A DNA stretch of 64,000 nt from Halocafeteria seosinensis (taxonomy: Eukaryota > Sar > Bigyra > Bicosoecida): the NCBI GenBank assembly GCA_001687465.1, contig LVLI01000202.1:186001-250000 (forward strand). The letters run 5' to 3'. Within the stretch, counting starts at the first letter, position 1, and each line of letters begins with the position of its first letter. This document shows positions 40,459 through 52,220 of this stretch, piece by piece. A model generated the notes under the pieces. It saw only the letters and a list, made by a program, of their open reading frames with translations, was not told the DNA's origin and searched no databases. The position numbers were made by a program, and so were the translations under genes.

Positions 40459-43400
40459 CTAAACTTTGTCATGATGCTCATCGTAAGAGCCCCTTCCAAT
40501 AAGCACCACCTCAAATCCCTCTCCTTTATCCACAGTAAAACGGAAACGACACCTGTACGAAACATTTGCTTTTCCTTGAAATGTAACCTTGACGCTCTCT
40601 GGTGGGTGTTGCGCGTTACGAAGTTCAGCAAGAGAGGCAGTTTCAGGAGGTGGTGTCGGTCCCTCGACTTGACCAGTAGACTTTTCGAAATGGAAGACCT
40701 CCGGGATATCTTCGAACTGTTCCCCCTCCTCAGCGAATTTCTGCTCTTCCAGGAGTTCTCGGACATTTTCATCAGCACCACCCAAAGAAGACATATCCAC
40801 ATCAACGCGGGCACGCGGCTTCGGCCATGGGATATGCTTCACTTCCCAATTCGCAGGGACTACGGTTGGGTTTAGGACGAACAGTGTAGCCTCCTCGTAA
40901 CTGTCCTTATGTATGGTACCAAAATCATAAAAGGCTGGCTGAACAGCCACAAGAGGACGAAGCAGTTCAGCTCGAACAAGTATTTTTTGAGTGGTTCCAT
41001 TAAGAAAATGTACACGGAGAGCTCCAAATGCTCCAGACTTCAAACTTTGATTCTCGGACGACAACACCTGACTCTCACTCAACATAGTGCTGTCTTCGCC
41101 GGCGGCAGCAGTGGCATCTCCAGGGAGAGTTCTGGAGAAATTTGCAGCAGCAGTAGCAACTTCGTCGTCATCCAGCATTTGCCGCGTTCCACGTCGAGGA
41201 GGAATGAAGGAAACGTCAGCAATAATGGCTGCTTGTGGAGGTAATGTTATTTGCTGAGACATTTCAGTTCGCGTTTCTCTGAAACCACTGTCAATGTCTC
41301 TGTTAACGATTGTTCGGAAATTGCCTTGAAGACCTTCTTTGCGTCTCGACTGTTGAGCAGTGACAGTGCGGAGCATGGTGTCTGCCGCTTTAGCCATGAC
41401 TCTAGACTTTATATTAGATGTATTTGCAGAGCCTCTAGCATTTGTTTGTACCTTCCGCAGCACGAATGGGCCCACTGTGTCCAGGGAAAATGTTAGAGGG
41501 CTCGGGAAAGAATTGCTAAGCGTGATCTGACGAGTATATGATTCATGTTTTACAGAATGTGTAATCCAGCCGCCGATCTTGACACAGGGATAGCCTCCCA
41601 CGTTAGGGATCTTGTCAACGGATAACTCTGGCTTTTCAGGAGTGACTCTAAGACGAATGCCCGTAGAAGATCTCTCAATGCAATTGCGAAGAGTATGCGA
41701 TTGCACGAATCCTTCTTCTGCGTTTGCAGCTTCATCCTCGTATTCCCCGTCCTCGGTCAGCTCACCCTCAAATGAGGAGGATAAAAGAGTATCCACTGCT
41801 GTCTGGGAGGGCTTTTGGCCCGCAGCAGTCCAAAGGCAATCTGCCCGAAATACACACCTCCGCGGCTTTTCATGCTTCCAACCCAAAGCTTCTTCAATTT
41901 TCGCCTCTGATTCCGTAGGTAAGCGTGGAATTGCTGACACTGCGAAGGTTGCCGAGCTCCCGGATTCGATGACACAGTCTTGAGGTTTAACAGTAAATGG
42001 AGGTTCATAAGAGAGCCGGGTTGTATCGTAGGGACAAATTTTTGTGTTGATCAACTGCTCCGACGAGTCCTCAGTAGCCTCCAAAGTCAAACTGACTAGG
42101 GGAATCTCACCTGGCAGGTCATGCTCAGTCCTCCAGTATATGTAAGCGTCCATTGGGGAAGTGTTCCTAAGGGTCATATTCTTCATCATCTCGTCTTCAG
42201 GATTGGCCGGTACTGTACCAAAATCTAACATTGAAAGCGCCCTTGGATCTTCCTTGGGATCTAAACGTCCCGATTTGTCTTCCGGTTTTAGATAACCAGC
42301 CATATTTGTATCAAATTTCAACGGCTGGCCTGAGATTACAACAGACAACGGGAGCTCTACTTTGTCCGCCCCATCCATATAGATTTGCAACAAGTCGTTG
42401 TACTCACCAGGCATGTCGGCTACACAGGAGATGAATACATCAGCGGTCCCATAAGCCGGCAAATGTGCTGCTGGCGGAGAAACTCGAAATGCTACTCCGT
42501 TATGAAGGGACAACTCTTCCCGCATGACGCTAAGTTCGTCTCTACGAGAAAGCTCTTCTTGTCCGCTTTCACTTTGCAGTCGCATTGCATACTCGTAGGG
42601 ACCTTTCGACAACAGCTGAGCCGCCAAATTTTGCTTAGCTTCTTTCTTGGCAGTTGCAGACCTCTTAGTCGATCCCGTGGTGGACCTTCTTCCGGACTTA
42701 GCAGGAGAGTCTGGCATAGCAGATGATCTTGAAGACTGTCGAGACTGAAATTTCTTCATATCAACTTGGGATTTTAAGGATGGGTCAACTTCTTTCCTAG
42801 AGACCTTGAGGCGCTTCCTTGCAAACTCGTTGTTTGTGGCCACGGTCTTAGAGATTTCCCCCTCCCAAGCGGGAAATTTAGCCACTTGTGTTCTAAAGTC
42901 TGTTGGAATGCCGCTCAAATTAAATATGCGAACACAAAGAGTCTTCCGCCGTAGGAGTGAAAGGTTGTCACCGAAATGAAGACGCGGTATTTTCCCTACG
43001 TATGCGCCAACTTTTTCAGCTTCACTGCTTATTGTAGTGAGCTGATGAACAACTGGGTCCTCAGCTTGAGCAGTGTCAATTTCGTTTAGAGCACGTTTGA
43101 AGTGCATGTGTTGCTCGTACTGCTCCATGGCGTCGATACTCACGTATGATCCCGTGTCCAAGTCTCGTACCGCGTATGACACAGTCAGAGCAAGGACGTT
43201 GGCTTTCAAATTGATTGGTAGAGGATAGCCGAGCCCTTGTACGTCACAGCCAAAGAACGCATTGATAGGCCCAGTAACTAAAGGAGTAATCCGACACTTT
43301 ATATGCTTCATTTCCAATTCGGCGAGGGAGTCCTCCTGGGGGCTAAACTCCACTCGATATCGCAACTGCAGTGCCTGAGTAAGCATTCCACGCAATTGAT

Positions 43401-46400
43401 TCACTAGCAGCGAGATTAGTGAGGGCGTCTTTTTCTTTTCGCTTTGAATCGACAATTCAGAGTACTCAGATTCCGTAAACTCGAACTCAACCTCTGAACT
43501 ATGTTGTTTCTTAAACTCGGCTTTTAGATCTTCTTGCTCATTGACCGGGCCACCTTCGTCAGCTACACACGGGGGCAGGCCAACAAATCCATCTACAGTA
43601 AAGGTTGTGGTTAAGTTAGACATATTTCTTAGTCGGATAACTCTTTCGACAGATTGGCCCACGAAGGTAGTTCCAAGAGATATTGAATCATCTTCCAGCT
43701 TCACGCTAGGGGTTTGAAGCTCACCTCTGAGTTTGACATAAACGTGATTAAATGGAGTCCCGGCGGCGTCCAGGACACAACAATTAAGGTAACCCCGTAG
43801 CTGTGTTGGTACCGGACCGGCCGTGCACTTCACCGTCATCGATCGCTGTTCGTAAGGGTCCAAGACTCCCCTTTCATCATTGCCAAAATCAAAAAGAGCA
43901 GCATCTCGTTCCTCTCGCGAGGATTCTGTGGTTTCCTTATGCACTTGGGTAAGACCGCAAGACGTCCAGCAGAAGCAGGCTGGTACACTTGACATATTCT
44001 TGATTGTTACAGATCTTTCTGCCGAGCCTCCTACACGTAGTAGGCCGAAATCAACTTCCGGCTGGACGATAGCGATCTCAGGTGGGGCCACAGCGAAGCT
44101 CGCTGTGACCTCCTTTTCATCAAATGGTTGTATGTGCTCCACGAGCAGACTGCCTTTAACGCTTTCCAATTTCTCTGCTTCAATTGTATTCACATCTATC
44201 TTAGACCGTAGATCGGCAGCAAGATAGAACAAGAATTTCATACGTAGGACGTAACAGCCAAACGCCTCCGGTGCTGCTGCTTGTACTGTCATGTCTTCAT
44301 AACCATCTGCAGGCACAGTAAACTGCAATGAGGAAAGCTGAATATAGCTTTCGGGATCAGCGACGGGAATCCATTTTTCTGTTGGAAAGGACTCTGTCAA
44401 AGCTGATACAGGCTCCAGGGTTGATGCGAGAGAGACAGGCATATTCCCGTTCACTGCCTTCCGATACATTGACCGTGAGATTGCAAACACGTACACATCT
44501 GCTTCTCCATTATTGCAGAATCGAGTCGACCATCGGCGCTGTTGCGAAGGTAATAGTGGAGCATCAGGAGGCAGCACGTTGGTGGACAAGTGGACTTCTG
44601 GTGCTCGAACGCAACTCGTGAGGTCTATAGTTTCACAATAGATATTCTTCTTCTGCACTTCATCCGCGTGTTTCTCGCCGACCGGGACACCACGCGCAAC
44701 GAAGCAGGCGGTTCCCCGATGTTGTCCCATAAAAAGTGCATCAAAGTCCACGTAAAACTCTTTTCGGGAATGCGGAGGCAACGTTCCAAGATTGTCGCTG
44801 CGGATGCAAAAACAAGATGGGTTCTCCAAACTATAGGCTTCTATTTCCTCCGAAGCGTTGGTGTTGCGACGGCCTTTTAACTGGAGCTCCACTTCTTTCT
44901 CTATTAGTTGCTCCAGCATATACGAATAGGTCAAGTATTTTACAATATTCTTCATTTTCTTCCCTGAGACAGTGTAAAGAAGTTTCCATTCTAAATCACT
45001 TTGGGGATTCAATGAATCGGAAGGAATAGGAACAAATACCCCCACCTGCAGCTTCCGTTTCACACGCTCTGCTTGACCAGTGGTCGTGGAAACAACAGTG
45101 CTACCCAGTTGAACTGACGACTGGGATTCGATGAGCTGAGAGCTCGAGCCCTTAGACGTGCTGCTATCCTGCTCAAGTATTTTAACAACTGGACGCGCTG
45201 GCAGGCATGGGACTACCACAAAACTGTAGTTAACGGGCACGTCCGAACTGTTTTCGAACTCTATTCGCTTCTCTACCTTTTGGCCGATCGTGGGACATCC
45301 GAAATGTAGACTCATGGGTTCAGTTGTTTCCTTTCTGGACCTAGCCGTTCCAGGTCGCAACAGCGAGAAGGGAGTTGGAAGATGACCTATGCTGTTCAGT
45401 ATTTTAGTTGTTAAAGGGGAGTTGCTTTCCCGCCAAGTCAGGGACGTGGAGTCTAAAAGAGCCTTAACAGCATTCGTCTGTCCGATTGACATTGAACGAA
45501 GGGATTGAAGCGCTTCTCTTTCTTTCTTGCACTTGTCTGGGTCATAGTTCGGGTGGCGAAGAGGGCAGTTATTCACTGAGGTTACACCAACATTTAACGT
45601 TGAGCACCTGGCGATCACAGTGTGAACACTACTGTGGCCATTGTCACAGAGGGCAAGAAACGTTTTTACAAAATGTCCACACTCAGCAGGTCGAAATGTC
45701 AGGTGCAATCTAAGCGAGGCACCAGCATCCAAATGAAATTTCGCGGGAGCCAAATAAAAACAGTCGAGAGTCAGCGAACCTTCTTGATCGATACTGTTAT
45801 AGTCCCCAATCTCAAGAGAATGTGCTATTGTCTGAATTTGGTCATTTTCTTCTTCTTCATCCGCCAATACCCACGTTCCAGCACCTTCGCCGAGGTTTTG
45901 GATATCAAGTGTCATCTCGACTTTATCGTTGAGCATGCACGAACCACAACTAATTTCGAGCGGAAGCGATAGTTCTGGTTGCGTACGCTTGGCATGCAGT
46001 GGCAGTGAAAATTTCCCAATTTCTGTCAGAATGATTATCTCATCAATGTAATCAGCCAAAGAATCTGGTCTGAAATATACCACGATTGACACGGTAATGC
46101 CAGGAGCCAAGGCTCCAGAGTTTTGTTTCACATTGCTGGACCTAGAAAACTCCATAGTAAAGTACTTGGTACTCGGGGGTAAGAAACGAATACTGCGGGA
46201 AACACTATCTGCATTGGTCGCTGTAATCGTCAGGCTGTAAGTGCCTCCCACCACGTAGTCTCGAAACCAAGCTTCCGGAGGGCTAACGACGAAACTCCCT
46301 GCACCGCCTGTTTCGTCGTCCACACGTTTCACAGGCTTTACATTGCGTATGATTCTATTTTGTTCAATTTGCACCCCAGAAGAATCCAGTTCCAGGCCCT

Positions 46401-47777
46401 CTATCTGGGAATCTCGTTGGCGTGTCTTATCTAGTTCTTGGGAAATCTGCATAACTTCGGTGTCTACGTGATCCTCGTCGCCCTTCCTGAGCCGCCACTG
46501 ATGAGCTGATCGCGCAAACCGGGGATTCCTTAAGTAGTTCAGTTTATGGCTCATTCGTTTGGCAACTTCCTTCTCCTTTAACTCCTGATCAATTCCCAGT
46601 TGTGGTTTCCGCTGATACGAGCTCTCCTTCTGTGAAGACTGCTGCTCTTCCGCCAGCTCTTCCGTATGTGTAAACTCCCTCTTCGGGACTCCTAGATCCG
46701 TAGCCAGTTCTTCGTCAAACCCTGGATCTTCATCCTTTAATCCCAAGTCATCTTTATCTTTTTCGGCTCTGAGAATCTCCTTCTTGGAGCTTCGTAAGCT
46801 GGATTTGGAAGCGTGTATTGTACTATCGCGACCCAAACCACCTAGCGTCTTCTTGCTTCGTTCCCGTGTTGCCTCGAATCTCTTACTATTGGCAAACGTA
46901 TCTTGGAAGTAATGTGGTTCTCCCTCCGACCGTTTGAACTGCGGGGGCCGGCTCCCTACTTTCAGATTGCCGGTGCGAATAAGCTGCTCACGCTCATGTT
47001 CATTTACGAGATCGCGTGCAACCAGAAGGTTCTCCCTCAGCTCAGGAAATCGCTCCCTTAACTTCTCTGTGGTCACAGCCTGTCCCAGGGTACTTTCTTG
47101 TATGGGAACCTCATTATTTTGCAAGAGACCTTGTTTTCTCAATTCGATGTACTCCTTTATGTCATCGTTCCGGGCTTTCTCCTTCTCTTCGCCTAGGAAC
47201 GCAACAATTTGGTCAGCCGTCAAGTCGAACCTTGATACTTGCTGTTCTATCTGTATCAACTTCGATCATACGTAGACGCAGTGAAACAGTTAATTCATTC
47301 GCTTCCTAATTGGTTTCCCGTCGGTAGTCTTACCTCTTCAATCTGTTGTCGCGTAGACTCATCTGACGTACTTCCTCCTTGCTCAGTTTCTGCATCAGCA
47401 TCAACCACGCCGAATTCAGTGTCTGCGAAATACTAGCTCAACAGATAGGCCACACGCGAAACCTTACCAGGAGAATAGTCAGCATGTTTCGCCTCTTGGT
47501 GCTGCTTCCCGAAGAGGGTATTTTCAAGAATATATCCAGTTTCGCCAACGTTGAGGTGTACCTCTTCCTCGCCTTTCTTCTCCTCTCCCTGGGCATTCCC
47601 TTCCTCACCGCTTCCGCTGGGAGCTCCTGCTTCACCTTCCGCATTGCTTGTATCCCTATTTTCAGCATTACTTTCTTGATGTATGGTATATGGGCTCTCA
47701 TCCTGGGTTCCTCCACTCGCCACAGTCTCCTCAGCCGAAGGCCGAGAGCTGCCTTTCTTTCTCCGAGCACTGCTCAT
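40459..47777 (-). CDS. Giant axonemal protein with ASH/MSP-type domains (HYDIN/CFAP-like)
   Basis: Three minus-strand exons (47468-47777, 47334-47422, 40459-47250) give 2,396 residues, the last exon being 6.8 kb. The first 130 residues are acidic and disordered. A helical region follows, with RQQIEEIEQQVSRFDL and KRMSHKLNYLRNPRF. From about residue 440 there are repeated immunoglobulin-like ASH/MSP segments, for example RSIRFLPPSTKYFTMEF, PEVDFGLLRVGGSAERSVTI, VSLGTTFVGQSVERVIRLRN-type strands and FYDFGTIHKDSYEEATLFVLNP. Such proteins (HYDIN, CFAP47, CFAP65, CFAP74, CFAP221, DLEC1) belong to the central apparatus or outer doublets of motile cilia. I cannot decide which orthologue this is. The ATG at 47777 and the two upstream introns are supported by phase and consensus. 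Confidence 0.85.
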
Positions 47778-48665
47778 TGCAAGCTACCCACGCCATGCTC
47801 TGCAGTACGCTGCCACAAACCTATACATCGGTAAAAGTGTGTACAACTTGCTTGAAGAGGACTAGTTGTGGTATGGCCGTTAACACTGTGAAGGTAAACT
47901 AACTTAGGATGGTAAATTGCTCTACCGAGGTATGCAATTGCATTGTTGATTCCCTTTGCACGACGATCGCATATTCGTATTTGAGAAAGAATAAAGAGTG
48001 TTTTATTGGACTTTGTACCGTTGTACGAGGGCGAGAGAGCGGAATGGGCAGTCCACTCTATTATATAGAGTCTCTATACCGGCATTGCTCGTCGTACGAA
48101 GATATCCACGAACCCTTTCTTCTCATATGAGGCAGGTCTACTTCTCGTTAAACTTAAGCATTATTTTAGGTGCCATAACGTAAAATGCAATGTACTACCA
48201 CCCTTGTTTAAGATCATCCCACTGCATTGCATCTTTACAGACTTCCCTCGACGATCACAATGGTCGAGCGATTCAACCTGTGGACCAAAGCCTACCACCT
48301 GCAACACTGCACATTCATTAGCCTACACTGTGACCGGCTACATATTGCCTTATAAGCTACAAATTGTACAATATAGTCTGTGTAGCAGGACTTTCCAGCG
48401 GCTTGACTCACTGAACCACTTGGTCGCGAACTTCACAAAGCCCGCCTCGTTTTGGCGCGTCGGATTCTTTCCGTATACAGAGCTATTATGGTTGCTTTTT
48501 GCTAGATTGGCGATGAATACCCACAGGAGAGAGTGTCTGCTTAGCCATACACACTAGAAGTGGATAGCATCGCCGTTATTCATCACTGAATAGCAGCATC
48601 AGCAACTTCAACTTCCCAACGGAAATTAGTTGTGCGTACATACATAAGAGTGTTTCATCCTCAAG
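47778..48665. other. Divergent intergenic region between two flagellar-type genes
   Basis: Both start codons face away from this 888-bp gap, so it holds two promoters. ATTATATAGAG (about 48058-48070) is a TATA-like site. Open frames inside are short and unsupported. Confidence 0.5.
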
Positions 48666-51600
48666 ATGACAGGCTCAGACGATAGGAGTGCTGCTCGTAG
48701 TGGCGCGCTGACAAAATTGCAGCGCAAAGTCCAAGCTAAACTAATCGAGACTCGGCCGAGACTGGAGACGTTCTTTGTGGTGAGTCCTCATCATCGACCA
48801 GCAGGCCTCGGTCAAACATGTTCACGCATGCCATCATCTGCTGATTTTCTACATGGTACAGGCTTTTGATGAGATTCACCGGAAGAAAGTGAGCCTATCT
48901 CAAGCAGCTCGGGCTTTGAACATGCTTGGAGTCAACGTGACAGACGAAGATATGAAGGAACTAGAAGCGTATTGTGATGCTAATGGGGAGTTCCAATATC
49001 AAATCTTTTCGGACGAGATGAACAAAGGTGAGTGATTCCGATCTTAGGAATTTCCTACACTTCGCCAAGATAATAGATGACTTGCTGCAGTTCTGGATGC
49101 TCCTGACGAGGAAATAGATAACTACACCCAGCCGCTGTACGAGAAGGGTATCCACGCTTGGGGCACGCATTCATTTAGCGAGCAAGAACAAGAGGAACTC
49201 GAGAAGGCGATGCGGGTCTGCGCAAGGGAAACCCACGAACGGAAGTTGCTGGTGAAGCCAATATTCCAAGATTTCGACAAGAATAGGTGGGGCTTTGTTC
49301 CCCGAAGAGTATTCCTCCGCCAGTTACTCGGACTATACAGGTCCATGACAGAACATCAAGGAAAGCTCATTGAAAAGAGGTATCTGAGCGATGAAGGCAC
49401 GGATGTTAATTACAGAGCCTTTATAAGCGACTTACACGAACGAGAGCGAGAGTTCCAGGGGGACAAGAGAACGGAAACTAGCCCTTTGAGAAACTTCTCA
49501 CCTAAGAAAGATGCACATGGTGACACATCTACTAAATTCCCAAAACAGCCTCGTACTGCAGAAGATGCTAAACAGATGGTGCTATCTGACTTTATAAGAC
49601 GCCGTGTAAACGTTCGAGATTTCTTCATAGACTTCGATCCTTTAAACAAGGGGATATGCGAACACTCCCAATTCCAGCGTGGATTAAAAGCTTCGGGAAT
49701 AGAGCTTGGAGAGACTCCTCATATAACTCTATCTTTACTGGCGGATGAGTACTTGGATGAAGCATCCGGCAAAGTGCGGTATGCGGACTTTTGTGACTGG
49801 TTGGAATCAGTATTTCACACCCAGGGCTTAGAAAGAGCACCAACAGTTTCTTTTGATGACAGCGCGAAAACGCGAATCAACGCTGCGCTTCATCAGGGAG
49901 ATGGTCTGCCTTCTCGTACGGACGAGACTACNGAAAAAGTTCTCAAGTGGATCCGCCGTAAAGTCCAAACCGAGCGGATCGAGCTTGTCCCCTATTTCCA
50001 GTGTTTTGACACCACGAATGAGAACTGCATTACTTCGGCTCAATTTCAACGCGTGTTGTCTCAGCTGAGTCTGTTGCCTTCGGAAAAGGAGGAGCTAGAC
50101 GCACTTCTCAACACTTATCGGCAGAGAAGCAAGATTGGCAATCATGTTAACTGGCGCAGGTTCACAAACGATGTTGATAAAGTACCGCAGAGCTCCTCTA
50201 CCAACATATTAGGAAGCAGTACAAGCATGTCGCAAGGGAGAATCACTCCTAGACGTGGAATTTCCCCAGAGCAGGCACTCCACAAGGTAAAGAGACATGT
50301 TCAACAAAATCAGCTTCGCATCAAAGACTTTATTGGTGATTTCGACCGGGTGCATGAAGGTCTCATATCTCGCCAAGCTCTTTGCTCTGCATTCTCACTC
50401 ACGGGCTTGTCTTTGAAGGAGGAAGAGGTAGAAGCGTTATGTCGTCCCTTCGAGAGTACAGCAGCTCATGACAGCGCTGGGAACTGCTTGATCCGGTGGA
50501 GTGACTTGGTGAAGTACATTGATCCTATTGAAGACAGTGACGAAGTACCGTCGATCCAAACCCTGTCTTTGCAGTCTGGGCGCCAAATAGAATCCACACT
50601 CCGACAAGAGGGGCAGACAAGATTCAATGAGAGTGAACTGGAGCAACTGAAAGTGCTCATGCAAAGGCTGAGCTTCGAAGTGAAGTCCCAGGGCACCATC
50701 ATTCGCCCATTTTTTCAGGACTTTGACAAGCACCGTCACGGGACCGTAGTTCCGTCCCGATTCTTTCGGGCTTGTGCAATGCTGAAGTTTGATCTGCGTC
50801 CACATGACCATGATTTGTTGTACAAGGCATTCCATACACCTGGGAAGGGCGGAGACGAGATGTCTTATGAGTGGTTCGTTTCTGCTTGCGAGAGCGACCC
50901 AGAAATGTTTTGCGACGAATTAAACGAGACCCCTCAAGGTGTACCACTTACAATGGATAGCTGTGCACGAGTGATGGAAAAAATTAGTGCTCGCACTAAG
51001 CCAGCCGCGAAAGGAAGGCAAAATGTTCCAACGAGACAGTCAACCCAGGCCTCCAACAAAACGTTTGAACGAGATGCTAAGGAAGTCTTGGAACAACTGC
51101 GGGGTCTATGTCGAGAGAAAGGAGTATTGCTGAAGGAGCACTGCCGGGACTTCGATCCTCTTCGTCTTGGAAGGATGACAAAGGCAAAGTTCTACTCCGC
51201 CCTCTCGATGGCATGTGTTTATCTCAGCGATGCTGACGTTAAGACCCTTGCGGATGCTTACCAGGCTGACGAAGATTCTAACATGGTGTATTGGCATGAC
51301 ATTGTGGCCTATGTCGATGAACATGACGAGCATTTAGAACGGGATCCACAAGGAAAGAGGAGAGATACACAGTCTCCGTCGCGTAGCGCTACGCTTTCTC
51401 CTAAGACTACCAAGAGGACCGCAGAGGAGGACACTGAGGTGGAAAAGATCCTGGACTACATCAAGTCTAATGTCGTTTCCAAACGAATCAACTTCAAACC
51501 TCGCTTCCGTGATTTCGATCGGCTTCGTCGCAACGTGATACACCGGTCGAAGTTCATGATGGTGCTGGATACTGAACCCGGTCTCCGTTTAGAGTCTCAC

Positions 51601-51699
51601 GAACTCACTAAGACGGCAGACGCGTTTGCTTGCAGCAAGAATGAAGTCAGCTATATGCCGTTTCTTCGACGAATTGATCCTGAATTGGAGCAGACGTAA
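48666..51699 (+). CDS. Protein with seven EF-hand-like DFD repeats
   Basis: Exons 48666-48779, 48862-49027 and 49091-51699 give 962 residues. At least seven modules share the pattern hydrophobic-x-x-F-x-DFD-x-x-x-x-G-x-(h)-x-x-x-x-F: IFQDFDKNRWGF, FFIDFDPLNKGI, YFQCFDTTNENC, FIGDFDRVHEGL, FFQDFDKHRHGT, HCRDFDPLRLGR and RFRDFDRLRRNV. Each is preceded by a basic helix and followed by one resembling an EF-hand pair partner. Many loops lack the full set of acidic ligands, so most sites probably do not bind calcium. The layout recalls the EFCAB6/DJBP group linked to flagella. The single ambiguous base at 49932 falls in the third position of an ACN codon and so does not change the residue (Thr). 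Confidence 0.85.
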
Positions 51700-52220
51700 C
51701 GTATTCTTTTCCGCCCGTCAGTTCGTTATCCAACAGTAGACTGATAGCACACTCCACAATGAGGTTGCTTTCCTTTTATTCCAGCTTTTCACTGGAGGGA
51801 TAACTACAACCGGCCTCACTTGGGTTTCGCATAATTGACTTGACAACAGTGGAAGTTTTCGGTGTTAACTTCCAAGCAAATCCTTGTCCGTCCAAGACAA
51901 TAAATATCACACGTTGTCACTCAAGTGTGCTATCCTTTCATAACCTAATACTTTCGAGTTTCCTCGGGATAAGAGTCTTGGCCGTTCGTCTAGCGTGGTT
52001 TCAGGACGAGGTTCAACGTTTGGTCTTCTTGCGTGCGTTGCCAACGCTATGATTCGCGTTTCCTAAGTCGCCGAATTGATTGTTGCATTCCCAACGCATT
52101 TTCCATGTTTCATGAGGAGGTTCCTGGATATACCCGAGTGTTTTGTGTCTTTGACGGCTTTCTTTTCCCAAAATTTTTGTCTTGCAAATAGGTGGCAAAC
52201 GTGTCCCGTGAGCACGAGAG
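51700..52220. other. Intergenic upstream of the first Ank-U-box gene
   Basis: A 521-bp gap between two plus-strand genes. It should hold the 3' UTR of the EF-hand-like gene and the promoter of the next. No conserved open frame or RNA gene was found. Confidence 0.5.
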
